Source: Hippasteria phrygiana (lineage: Eukaryota; Echinodermata; Asteroidea; Valvatida; Goniasteridae). Taken from it: a stretch of 64,000 nucleotides of DNA. A model generated the notes under the pieces. The model was not told the DNA's origin. It did no database searches and was given only the letters and a program-made list of their open reading frames with translations. Positions 1 through 10,358 of the stretch are shown in pieces. Numbering within the stretch: position 1 is the first letter of the stretch; each line of letters starts with the position of its first letter. The stretch lies in the NCBI GenBank assembly GCA_037893225.1, contig JAZGUH010000105.1:1488001-1552000 (forward strand). The letters are read 5' to 3'. Position numbers and translations under genes: made by a program.

Positions 1-431
1 TTAGGGCATATCTTTGAGACCTACCAAAGCTATAACAAAAAGAATTTTGAAAATATCTTGTTTTGTTTGCCAGATATATTTAAAAGAATGTTACGATTTT
101 CAAAATTTAAAAAATTCATAACAAATCACGTGATGACGTCATCATGACGTCATTTTGGATTTTGCATCCTAGTGCCAGTATCTACCTACCCACCAATTTT
201 CATGACGATCGGACCTACCCTTATATGTGTTTTAAAAAAGCACATTTTTGATGATGTCATCATGACGTCACACATTTTCTCCCTTTTAGGGCATATCTTT
301 GAGACATACCAAAGCTATAACAAAAAGAATTTAGAAAATATCTTGTTTTGTTCGCTAGATATATTGAAAAGAATTTTACGATTTTAAAATTTCAAAAATT
401 CATAAAAAATCACGTGATGACGTCATCATGA
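1..431. repeat. tandem repeat, period about 285 bp, cut by window start
   Basis: The unit beginning TTAGGGCATATCTTTGAG at position 1 recurs at 286, giving one full copy and about half of a second. Each unit carries palindromic TGACGTCATCATGACGTCA-like stretches. It is probably the edge of a longer tandem array upstream. Confidence 0.8.
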
Positions 432-569
432 CCAAAAAGTTCGGGACACATTCTGAGCAGTTTGTCTAAGTGTCTGCCAAGTTTAAAGGCAATCGGGTGC
501 ACCAAAGTAGCCAAAGTGCCGGTAAGAAAGAAAACGTGTACAAATGCTATGGGAAAAAGTCTGAAAAGG

Positions 570-623
<54 letters not shown>
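570..623. repeat. poly(A) run of 54 bases
   Basis: This is an uninterrupted adenine tract. It could be a retroposon tail, but no recognisable retroposon body lies upstream. Its length may be unreliable in the assembly. Confidence 0.9.
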
Positions 624-628
<5 letters not shown>

Positions 629-689
629 ACGAAAACAAGGGCTGTTTTGGAAAAGTTTCCAAAACAGCCAAATATTGCCACAAAAAGTG

Positions 690-1021
690 ATCAAAACTTG
701 CCTTAATTAATGTCAAAAATATTTACCGTCGATAATTCTTAAAAATAATGGAGAATTTAGGTCGTACACACCACTATGCACAACGCTAACCACGATGGGA
801 AACTGGCCAACACTGTCCGTTTATCATACGGTGGTAAGCGTGCGTGATGCACTGTGTGTGGTGGGCGATGAACCTCGTGTTGCGGCAGGAAATGTCGGGG
901 AAACACGCTGCGGTGTACGAGCGGTACAACCTCGAAATAAATTCATGAACACGGAAAATGCATACACAGACAAAAGAGATCAAGTTCTGTGAATTAACGT
1001 GCAGAAATCTTCTTTCTCTAT
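690..1021 (+). repeat. dispersed ~330-bp repeat, copy 1
   Basis: The stretch is matched in reverse orientation at 39594-39945, sharing the segments around CCTTAATTAATGTCAAAA, GCATCACGCACGCTTACC (reverse) and CAGAACTTGATCTC (reverse). It encodes nothing recognisable. I could not see terminal repeats that would place it in a class. Confidence 0.75.
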
Positions 1022-1760
1022 CGATTTTTTTGGGCCTAATTATTTATCGAAACTTTTGACAATCGGAACACCGCGATTGCGCCGCGCGAGTTGTGACCAA
1101 AGTTCATGAAGTTATATGTAGCGCGCCGAAGGCGCGCTTCATAGCGCTGCCTACAGGGCGCGTACCTCGTACACGAACGTCGATGCGTATTGTGAGGCGC
1201 GCACGTACAAGTACTGAGAAAAAGAAAGTCAGTTGACTGCACGTAAATGTTGCCATACATGTACATGTACTCCTGCTGCTTTGTGTATGTACGAATACAC
1301 ACATTTAATCTTGCGGTGGGGGTGTTGATGCTTGAAGTATCGGCATACTCCGAAACTGGACGTATTGTGTGCATGTGATACTGTACGATCGCCAACGTGT
1401 TGTGCAGCGAGATTTTACTAAGAAGGGCTGGCATGACATCGAAAAAACAAATGATAAGAAGGATTGTAGTGGCTGTGTTTTTGCAAAAAGAGCACGGCGG
1501 CCAAGGTAAATATGGGGCAAGGCAAAACTGGCCGTGAAGACGGAGATTTTTTGTGGGGCACCTCGGCCAGTAAGAAGGCAACGACGGCACTGGCCGCCGT
1601 GGCCGTCGTTCATTTCAATCCCTGTCTTGGTGGATATGTGTGCTTTACAAATGGCCATTATTATTATTTTTAAAAGGATCCAAAAACTGCAGATTCCCCC
1701 AAAACACTGCACATGGCACTTCAAAGAGCCAGGTGTTTTGTCCACGAAATCAATTAAGAG
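1022..1760. other. no recognisable feature
   Basis: This is upstream CBL intron sequence with a moderately GC-rich patch near 1080-1200. A 184-codon open frame on the minus strand has no recognisable motif and includes repeat-like ACATGT translation (YMYMY), so I do not call it. Confidence 0.5.
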
Positions 1761-1798
1761 GTGCGATCAGAAAGTTCCGAGACTGTTCCCGTTGCGAT

Positions 1799-2030
1799 TT
1801 CACCATGGACCTCAATACCGAGCAGAAGCAGCACCGTGTCCAAGTCTGCGAGGATCTCCGTCAACAGGCCCGGGATGACCCAAACTTCATGTCGAGGATC
1901 ATCAGCGGTGACGACAGTTGGGTCTACGGCTACGATCCACAGACCAAACAGCAGTCTTCGCAGTGGAAGAGCCCGCAGTCTCCAAGACCGTAGAAGGTCA
2001 GGAGCGCAACCAAGAGCAGCTTCATGAACT
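1799..2030 (+). pseudogene. mariner transposase fragment
   Basis: The translation DLNTEQKQHRVQVCEDL, then RIISGDDSWVYGYDPQTK, then SQWKSPQSPRP matches the middle of a mariner-type DDE transposase. The first catalytic aspartate lies in the GDDSWV motif (GDETW in active relatives). An in-frame TAG at 1991-1993 interrupts it, just after SPRP, and recognisable similarity stops about 40 bases later. The N-terminal DNA-binding part and the remaining catalytic residues are missing, so it is a dead fragment. Confidence 0.8.
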
Positions 2031-2645
2031 GTACACATTGAAACACGATACGAGGCTGCACACAGAATTCTGCAATTGGGTCGCCAATGTTGTCCACTTC
2101 TTGGGCAACTTTGTCCGGTGCAACGTCAGGCTCGTACCGATACAGCTCCATTGTGAACCTAGCTGATCATCATCGCTAGTATTGCCATCCGTCCTCTCCC
2201 TACCATGAACCAACCAAACTGCTGCCTGAACTATAGTTCTTCATTGAAGCTGTGTTGTTCCCATGAGTTGTCACTTTCTGACATTTTAATTTTGACGAAA
2301 CTCGCACAATGATCCTGAGAAGTGCATTTCTACTTCTACTATGTAGGCCTATATCCATGCAATCGATCGCATACATGTACATGTGTGTGAGCGGCCGCGG
2401 TACACCGGCATGCTCTCCACGGTAATACATGTACATTGTGTACATGTGTACGTCACAGAAATGAATATTCATTAGATGTAAAAGGAGCTCTGATGTCACG
2501 TTCCTTTTCACGAAAAGGCTACAAAAATGCAATGTTTTTAACATAAAAACTAGCGTCAAAGAGGGATATTGACAAGTACATGTATCTGTTTTATACATAT
2601 ATGTGTACATTTACAATTGTAGCTCTTCTCAATAAAAATTGAAAC
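2031..2645. other. no recognisable feature
   Basis: This is AT-rich intron DNA with several ACATGTAC runs near 2370-2440. On the minus strand a short stretch reads YRYEPDVAPDKVAQEVDN, which vaguely resembles domains found in some transposon proteins, but I cannot support an assignment. Confidence 0.4.
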
Positions 2646-2650
2646 ATGAG

Positions 2651-3528
2651 CAGGGCTCGAAATTACCATTGTAGTGCTTGCGCAACGCAAGTGAAAAATA
2701 ACCCAACGCAAGTTATCCTCGACTCAAGCTTGCGTTTTGCGCAAGTTGGAAAAGTACCGGTTTTTGTCTACTGATATTTCACAATGATAACCTGTATGAT
2801 TTGATTAAAACAATAAGTTTCACAAACGTGTTTTACTGTAGCTTTTCTGTCTCTGTCCTCGATGTCCCGGCCCAGCAGCTAGTCAAGCGCTCGCACAATC
2901 CCTGCATGCAGATCGGAACGAAATCCGTGCAATGTTAATGTACATAGAACGGTGCAGACAGCACATGTACATCAATCGTTGCCTTTTTATGCATGTCTTG
3001 CGTTGGGGACCAGACATGCTGCTGGGCGATGTGTAACCTCGCTCCCATTCATACAAGTCAGTCGTTGAATGTAACTGAAACCGCCAGGTGCGAGCGTGCG
3101 TTGCGTGGAGCGGGGATTTTACACGTAAACGTTGTTGAAATCGTTTCGCGCACTGATCGGCTTTTAAAATGACGGAGAAGTGAAATATTTTGTGAGTTTT
3201 TTTCTTGCATTTTGGGGTTTTCGATCATCATGAAACGTTCACCACCGAAGCAGAAAAGTATGCTCTTTTTCTTCAGAAGTAATTGGCCGGCATCCGAAAC
3301 TGAATCCGCAGCCGCTTTGATTAGACCAGTACAAACACACACACTACAAGCATGGCAAAGGGTATTTAACTAAGTACACTTTAACAACTAAGCTTTGCCT
3401 TTATTTCATATGTCATACGTACATTGAATTACAAAAATGAGTGCAAGTTAAATTTTGTTAGCGCAAGTTGTTTCAAATGCCAACTTGCGCAAAGCGCAAG
3501 TAATTTATTTTGGGAATTTCGAGCCCTG
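2651..3528 (+). mobile_element. CAGGG-ended DNA transposon, copy 1 (hAT5-like?)
   Basis: The ends are inverted repeats: CAGGGCTCGAAATT at the left and AATTTCGAGCCCTG at the right. The flanks are the 5-bp direct repeat ATGAG (2646-2650 and 3529-3533). Near both ends the sequence is rich in GCGCAAG palindromic motifs. It carries a short N-terminal-type exon at 3230. A second, shorter copy lies inverted at 31873-32669. Ends starting CAGGG with 5-bp duplications suggest a hAT-related group, but no catalytic domain is present, so the superfamily is an inference. Confidence 0.8.
3230..3373 (+). pseudogene. degenerate N-terminal exon of a transposon protein (PIP-box region altered)
   Basis: The short frame reads MKRSPPKQKSMLFFF, then about 30 more residues before a stop. 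The other copy of the element keeps QKSLLSFF, a PCNA-interacting (PIP-box) pattern QxxLxxFF. Here the L and S have changed to M and F, and the following basic residues are lost. No downstream exons exist in the element. Confidence 0.5.
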
Positions 3529-3563
3529 ATGAGAAAATTTGGGAATCGTTGGAGTTGGTCTTT

Positions 3564-4110
3564 AAGCCATGTTTCCATTTGACTTATTTTTGTCCATCTA
3601 CTGTGACTTTTCTTTAGAATGACAAAATTAAGTCCAATGGGACACACGGTAAACTAACGTCCCTGTCAAATTACCACGACTTTAATTTAATGTAAAACAT
3701 CCAGGCCGAAAGCGGTCGCGGAAGATATCCGTGCGGCCGCGGAAAGGCATCAGTGATGATAAAAAGTCCAATGGAAGCAGCCCCTCACTGTAGAACTACA
3801 TGTACATTGTACTGCGACCACACGGAAACCATTTGTATTACGTCAATTGCCCAGCGATTATCGCTAGCATGTGCGCGAAAATGGTGGTATGGTTTCCTCT
3901 CTCTTTGTGTACAGTACACTCACATCTGATTACATGCAGCTGGCTAGCGCTTTGCAGCGGAGCGAACCGACAGACGACCCTATACGTGCATACAACTACA
4001 TTTTTCGTCCATTCGCTGCTTGAAACATGGCAGATTTGATCGATTTTAGCGCGCCAAAAATTAAGTTTTTGCAAAGCCGCGAAAGAAAAAGTCCAATGGA
4101 AACACGGCTT
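3564..4110. mobile_element. MITE-like element next to a CBL exon
   Basis: AAGCCATGTTTCCATTTGAC at the left matches, inverted, GTCCAATGGAAACACGGCTT at the right. The motif GTCCAATGG also recurs inside (around 3630 and 3765). The right end is about 40 bases upstream of the first visible CBL exon. I see no coding capacity. Confidence 0.6.
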
Positions 4111-4152
4111 TAGTCACAAGCCAATGTTTTGTTTTTTTCCTCATCCCTGCAG

Positions 4153-4431
4153 TACGATTGTTTCGTGGAAGTCCTTCAGCCAGAGCCTGTATGAAGTCCA
4201 CAGCTTTCAGAAGGGACTGGAGGCCTATGCCCTCAAGACTACCGTCGACCTGACCTGCAATGACTACGTCTCCAACTTTGAGTTTGACGTCTTCACCCGG
4301 CTCTTCCAGCCCTGGAACACCATCGTCCGCAACTGGAACTGCCTGGCAGTCAACCACAGGGGTTACATGTCCTTCATGACCTACGATGAGGTCAAGAACA
4401 GATTGCAAAGATTTATCAACAAACCAGGAAG
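4153..4431 (+). CDS. CBL: CBL exon: EF-hand and start of SH2-like domain
   Basis: This exon encodes about 93 residues starting TIVSWKSF and ending FINKPG. The calcium-binding EF-hand loop [14 protein letters not shown] is visible, with D, T, N, Y and E at the usual ligand positions. Then follow RLFQPW and NWNCLAV, and [13 protein letters not shown], which opens the divergent SH2 domain. The exon starts after a pyrimidine-rich tract and CCTGCAG, and its first base completes a split codon. It ends in the middle of a serine codon (AG) before GTATTG. The next exon supplies the last base, giving S-Y-I-F-R as in other CBL proteins. Exact borders come from reading phase and homology. The length of 279 nt would fit two human exons fused (recalled, not checked). 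Confidence 0.95.
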
Positions 4432-4576
4432 GTATTGCAAGCAGAGTTCAGAGATGAAACTTGAAAACCGACTTTTTGACTTTTCTAATGAAATTTCCGA
4501 TTTTTGTTCAATTTGTCCCACAAAATTAGATTTTTTAATGATTTTTCCACAATGTGCGATTTTATTTGAATTATAA

Positions 4577-5085
4577 TTAAAGGCAGTGTACACGATTGGT
4601 AATTGTCCAATTTTTTTTTACTGAATTATTACAAAATACCTTACTAGACTGTAAGCTAACAGTAGTCTCAATCATCCTGTGAAATTATGGCACCAGGTGT
4701 GCTGTCGTTGTCAAGAAAAGTGGAAAATTATATCGTCTTCCAACGATTTCCAGCTGGAATCGTTGGACAACTGCCCTGTAGCCGTTAGTCAAGGCGCGCG
4801 TGGCTACCCGGACAAGTGGCGCGCTGGACATGATGGCGCCATAGCATATCTGGGGCGCATCACGAGCCCGGATAGCCACGCGCGCCTTGACTATAGGCTA
4901 TCATCCGCCCGACGGTTGAAAACGAGCGCCGTTTTTCTCTCGCTTTTTTCGCCATCCAACAACGCAAAACTTTGAACAGGTCAGTGGAATGATAACATAC
5001 ATGTACTAACCCCCAAATCCGCCCATTTCTGAAAATTGCAACAATGACCAATCTTGTACAGTATGTAGTTGTACACTGCCTTTAA
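4577..5085. mobile_element. TTAA-flanked 0.5-kb MITE, copy 1
   Basis: The element is bounded by TTAA on both sides and has AGGCAGTGTACA-type inverted ends. It contains the palindrome around CGATTTCCAGCTGGAATCG and a larger inverted pair of GCGCGCGTGGCTACCCGG-like segments. Copies lie at 19324-19811 and, in reverse orientation, 55886-56375. TTAA duplications fit piggyBac or Kolobok mobilisation. No ORF is present. Confidence 0.85.
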
Positions 5086-6060
5086 GAAGAAAACTTGATG
5101 AAAAAGTCGATGAAAACGACAAGTAAACATTATTGCGAGCGTAGTTTTAATTTTTTTCTCCCGTCGTAAATGGAGTGTTTCCATGGTAGATACACCGAAG
5201 TCTACACTGATCGGAGCCTTTTCCGGCTGGATAAAAGGTTAAACATTGACCTGTGACATGCAAAAATTGCCGCGCATGTGTCGGTGTGTGGTATGTGCGT
5301 TGCACGTGCACCTGCACGTGCACCTGGCAGATGCAACGGTACCAGTGCCACCTTACAACCTGCACCGCGCCGCCCGCTGCTAGCACAGCAGGCGCCGCGG
5401 TACGTTGTACAGTGGTACTGTTGCATATATATATTGCCGGCCGGGTACGGGTAGGGACATGAACAATCCGATAGATAAAATCCAACATGTGCGATTTTCG
5501 GAGGTTTCAGATTTAGTTGTATAAAATGCAATGCTTTAAAAATCACAATGATTACCTTGAGAATGGCGAAGAGATACATTTCACTGACAGTTGTTGGAAC
5601 TTGAGAAAAAGACGAGAATTTTCCCACGCACGTAAGTGGAGTTTTGTTGAACTTGAATCATGGACATGATTGAATGGTGTCACGAATGGTGCCCTTTTTT
5701 GTTGGACTTTTTCCTCGACTTTCTCAAGCAAGAAGTGAACTTTTTCTATGAGTCTGTGACTCTAACCGTAAATCAGACTTTTTAATTTTGTTAAAACACT
5801 GAACATTTTTCTCATCGTAAAATTTACAGGAGGCAGTGTCTGGAAATTGGCCCAGATTTCGGACACGTATTTTTGTCCGACTAATTTTCCGATTTTTTTT
5901 CCATATGACAGTTTCATCAATGAGAGGCTTTGTGTTAACCCCAAGATTTTCATCCTTTTAACCGGGGTTATCAAACCCCAAGTAACGGCCAATTTTGTTG
6001 TCTCAGCCCAGGGTGGAAAAAATTATCAAGGGAATACTTACATGTAGTTTAGTTTATTTA
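5086..6060. other. no recognisable feature
   Basis: This intron DNA contains a GCACGTGCACCTGCACGTGC stretch near 5300 and a short GC-rich patch at 5360-5460. No conserved protein or terminal repeats are visible. Confidence 0.5.
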
Positions 6061-6067
6061 TTTCACC

Positions 6068-6285
6068 AATAAGGAGGTTCGGTATCTCAAAGGTCAAAGG
6101 TTATTTGGGATAAAATTGCTGACGTAATGTCACGCCATGTTACACGAACGCCCATTCTGATTGAATTTAACACGTGCGCGTTGTGTGACCACCTTTTGCG
6201 TTCACACATGCGCGTAAGGTCACGTGGGTCATTCGGGATAAAATGTCATTGTGCACATATGTGCGCAGTTGATCCCTGTGGCATT
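6068..6285 (-). repeat. ~217-bp MITE (AATAAG...CTTATT family), copy 1
   Basis: It is similar over its length, in reverse orientation, to 55480-55696, including GACGTAATGTCACGCCATGT and CGCCCATTCTGATTGAA. The other copy has clean inverted ends ATAAGCCAGTTCGGTAT. The ends here are more decayed. Confidence 0.7.
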
Positions 6286-6340
6286 TTACAAATGTATGTT
6301 CTCGCGATATCTTGACATTCGTATACTCATATTTGCCATT

Positions 6341-6549
6341 TTAACCCCTTGAGTACAGTTATCAGAAGGTACCGGCGCGGCCTGTGCAGCCAAGCGAAAC
6401 GGACACAATGTGCTTGTGCAGTCAAGCGTAGCATACACAATAATCCAACAATGGATTGAAACTGCACAAATAGCGGCTGTAGGCGTCATCCGGCCTGGTG
6501 GCACTGGTTTTTTTGCGCCATTTGGCATCATCCGTACGCAAGGGGTTAA
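6341..6549. mobile_element. TTAACCCCTTG MITE, copy a
   Basis: The element begins TTAACCCCTTGAGTAC and ends GTACGCAAGGGGTTAA, so it has inverted ends inside TTAA duplications. Inside is the family core ATCCAACAATGGATTGAAAC and the segment GGCGTCATCCGGCCTGGTGG. It shares its right TTAA with a second copy directly adjacent. Confidence 0.85.
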
Positions 6550-6805
6550 CCCCTTGCCACCGGTTGACACATACATTTGTACATGTACATATACATTTGT
6601 AATGTGCGGATTGAAAATTGCCACCAGGCCAGTTGACACATTATGTGCCAACTCTCTGCACTTTCAATCCATTATTGGGGTGTTGTTTAAGTTTTTCTTC
6701 GCTGCACAAGCCTCGTGTTTCCGTTTTGCTTGGCTGCACAACCTGACCTGGCGCCCCCCCCCCCCCCCCCCCCCCCCCATCTAAAACCCGAGGTCAAGGG
6801 GTTAA
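6546..6805. mobile_element. TTAACCCCTTG MITE, copy b, with poly(C)
   Basis: This copy starts at the TTAA that ends copy a and finishes AAGGGGTTAA. It holds TTTCAATCCATTATTGG (family core, reversed) and an uninterrupted cytosine tract around 6753-6778. Confidence 0.8.
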
Positions 6806-6930
6806 CGGAAGTTTGTTTCGAGATATAGCCCTTTAAACACAAAGAAAGCAAAGAAATGAGATGGAAGTACATGTACATGTAATTTCTATCAACATATATT
6901 TTTTTCATCTTTATTCATCAATATTACATG

Positions 6931-7367
6931 TAAACCTAACCCTCCTCAATCCTCCAAAATCCTTTTATTTTTGAGGATTGAGGATGAATGGTGATTGAAG
7001 CACCAGAGGATTTTGGAGGATTGAGGATGAATGGTGATTAGAGCAAAGGATTTTGGAGGATTGAGGATGAATGGTGATTGAAGCACAGGAGAATTTTGGA
7101 GGATTGAAGATGAATGGTGATTAGAGCAAAGGATTTTGGAGGATTGAGGATGATTGATGATTGAAGCACCGGAGGATTTTGGAGGATTGATGATGAATGG
7201 TGATTGAAGCACAGGAGGATTTTGGAGGATTGAGGATGAATGGTGATTGAAGCACAGGAGGATTTTGGAGGATTGAAGATGGTGATTGAAGCAAAGGATT
7301 TTGGAGGATTGAGGATGATTGGTGATTGAAGCACCGGATCAATAAGGGCCTTGGGGGTTAGGGTTAA
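6931..7367. mobile_element. CCTAACC-ended element with ~43-bp minisatellite, copy 1
   Basis: The left end AACCTAACCCTCC and right end GGGGTTAGGGTTAA form inverted termini resembling telomere repeats. Between them about eight units of 40-44 bp repeat the theme GGATTTTGGAGGATTGAGG plus TGAATGGTGATTGAAGCAC. Related copies are at 24879-25050, 27760-28124 and 62868-63179, each with a different internal unit. Confidence 0.8.
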
Positions 7368-9865
7368 TGATTTAAAAAAAAAAATTTGAAAATGTAGAAG
7401 CCAACAAACCAGCAAACAAACAAAAATATCACTTTATGTGAAGATTTTTTGTCCGCTTGACATGCATACATGTACAGCTCTGATTTCGAGTAAGTACCCC
7501 TTCGTGTGCTTGCGTGTGCGAGGACTTTGCGTGCGGTTTGCCGGCCACACGCAAGCCGCCGCTCGAACTCGAAACCACTCGGAAACGCACGCTCGAACTC
7601 GTTTCCCCACGCAGCTGTGCAGAACGAACAAAGACCACACGAAAGCCCCTTCGAGTGCTCAACGCTCGCAGATATGCTCACTGACCCGTGAACGAACTTC
7701 TACTAACCCAAATTGCAATGCATGTATAACGGCCCGATCGCGATACGGCCGTATGACACGTGACAGCGTTCGGGATTACAAACGGGATGTTTTTTTTCTC
7801 CGTGGAATGTGGAAATATGCTGGTCTGTCCGCGTGGCGGATGTGTACGTGTCGACCCGCGATCTCTTGTACGTGCACATTTCGTCCATTTTTCTAAATAA
7901 GAAACAAAAATTCGATTGTGCAAATCGTGAGCATATTTTTCGGTTAGAAAATATCTCAAGGTTAATTGATTAAGATCGATATTTATAAATAAAGCGAATA
8001 AATTCTAGATCGGGCCGCGGAGGAAAAAAAAGGGAACACAGCGATTTTTTGACCGAACCATGAATAATCGAACATGTATGTTTGAAAAACGCAGCCTGTG
8101 AATTGTCGAGAATAGTGTTCCAAAGTCGGGTGCAGTATACTCGTCCGGTAGGTTTGCGTAAGCATTTTTCAACTCTATCAGTCCAGAATCCTGCAATTTT
8201 AATATAATTTTCCACACGCCTCGGGAGTTTATCCACAGCCCAGCTTAATGCTATATTTTTTTATTCATCTCGACGTCTTTTTTCAGCTGGCCCCGGACGT
8301 CAGTACTCATTTTTAATATGCACGCGTCGGGTGCCAGTTTCCAGTGTGGATTATACCACGTCCGCATTACAGTCATAATACTAGTCAGAGCAAATCGCTG
8401 TGTGGATAGTCTGCACGACGCGGCGGTGGTGAACGGAGGGAAAGTTGCAAAGCTGTGTTGTCTTCAACTGCCCAATCTACACTCGTGACATCACACACTG
8501 GTTGCGAAATACCTCAAAACATCCCAGGGGATCTCGGTCAATTGTATTTTGTTAAGCAGGCTAGAATTTACGATATTATTTGGAAATTAAACATTTTCTC
8601 CTTCGGATTTTCCATTACATATTTTAAAAGACAACTTCCTTAAAGATGTTGTTAGGGCTTGGCTACAACTACAAAAATTTAAAAATTTCAATCATTTTTT
8701 TGGTCAAATTATTTGGTTTAATTCCAATGTTAAAATCAATAATAAATGTATGTTTTTATCGTTCCTGGATGGTGGAGAGAAAAGAGGGTCAGTCGGTCGG
8801 GAATTTCGTATTTCGAATTTCGTATTCACGCTCACCCGGGCGTGTTTAGGCCTACACATTAAACGAACACCCTGGTTTAACACTTTTTGAGACTTAAAGG
8901 CTGAGTTATGTTTTATTGATATGTTTTTAAAAAAACGCCGACCCTGAATCTGTCGATTTTTACGGTCGGTCGGTTTGAGGGCGACACAACAATTTCGTTT
9001 TTTGCCTAATGACCAGAATACCATGGTGTGCACGACTACTTGCAATGGACGAATTACTTTTCCCAGCGATTTTGTACTTTTTGTAAATGTTTTGAAATTT
9101 TAAAAATATCGCCTACAGTATAAAAACAAATCTTGACCTCGAACCCAAACGCGGCTCTACTCGGTGAATCGGTGCAAAAACACAGCCAACCTAATTAATC
9201 CGACAAAAAATTCCGATTCTGAAACAAAAAAGTTGAAAATCAGTCTTAGAGTGCCTGATGCCGTTTTCCAACCATTTTGTACCATTCTAAATGTCCGGGA
9301 AAGTCACTTTATTAAACAAATGGAAATTATCAAACCCTAAATTCCAACCTAAATGCGCTCCGAATAAAACAGTGCATTCCCTCAAATTTTTTAATATTAA
9401 GACAATGTTAGAAGTGCCCCACCGTGCACTCCAAAAGTGTTTACCCGTACGTGCAGACTGGTTTCGGCCTCTATTATGCATTTGTATTTTTCATTGCATG
9501 CGGCGGAAACTAGTTCAGCACATCGCGATCAATCATAGACTAGTTCCCGGTCCCTCCATCATTTTCTAAGTTACGCAAAGTAAGCGTGAGTAGTGCGTAC
9601 AAGCCAAAATAAATTACTAACCCGTGAAATACACCCCTGATACTTGCGCGAAATGTTCTGCTATAGTTAATATTTTTCGTTATTTTTTAAGCCAAAAGAT
9701 AATGGGAAGGATCGGGAACAAGTCTATGAAAAGTGACTGACATCGATCATGCACGCGCAATCTGTTGAGGCTGCTGGTTCCGTTAAACTGTTGCACGGCC
9801 AGGACATGGACAGCGCGCGGTACCAGTGGCATAAAGATGGCAGCTAGCTCTGTGCGAACGAGTAT
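7368..9865. other. no recognisable feature
   Basis: About 2.5 kb of intron. A GC-richer segment at 7500-7690 repeats CTCGAACTCG and CACGC motifs. Short open frames in all phases lack recognisable domains. A weak similarity exists between 8935-9020 and 57720-57790 (GGTCGGTCG context). Confidence 0.5.
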
Positions 9866-10125
9866 TCCACTTATTTTTCTCGGAATACGAAGTCACTGAA
9901 TGGCGATGATATTGAACCTTTATTTGTGGGTGAATGTTTATTTTTGCTTGTACCTGCTGATCTGTGCAACTTTGTGTTCTGGTCCATGATTATTGAGTTT
10001 GATTCTCTGAAAAACATGTACAATACAGTTGGTGGTCCGGCAGGCTCTATCACGGGAAACTCCTGTTGCCCGGAGGCCTGTCGTCCGGGCCCGGGATTTG
10101 TCGAGCTCTGCACTGGCAATTCTAG

Positions 10126-10358
10126 CCCCTTGACCCCGGATTTCATATGAGGGGGGGGGGGGGGGGGGGGGGGGGTCACCATGCCGGCTTGTGCAGCCAA
10201 GCAAAACGGAAACAAGAGGCTTGAGAAGCCAAGCATAACGTACACAAAACCCCAATAATCAATTGAAAATGCAGAAACTGGCGTGTATAGACGTCAACCG
10301 GCCAGGTGGCAATTTTCAATATGTACGTATTTGTGTCAACCGTACGCAAGTGGCCAAG
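10126..10358. repeat. TTAACCCCTTG MITE, decayed copy with poly(G)
   Basis: The family segments CTTGTGCAGCCAAGC, AATCAATTGAAAATGCAG and CCGTACGCAAG are present in order, but the outer TTAA ends are lost. It includes an uninterrupted guanine run around 10151-10175. Confidence 0.6.

Noticed and set aside
1036..1590. 184-codon open frame on the minus strand
   Set aside because: No domain, no start or splice context, overlapping frames also open, and part of it is low-complexity YMYMY from the ACATGT word.
2031..2160. Continuation of the mariner transposase, or another transposon protein, on either strand
   Set aside because: The mariner similarity ends at about 2030, and the minus-strand YRYEPDVAPD stretch is too short to assign.
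7429..7896. Several overlapping open frames in the GC-richer patch
   Set aside because: Four frames are open together, as expected from local GC-rich composition; no motif is recognised.
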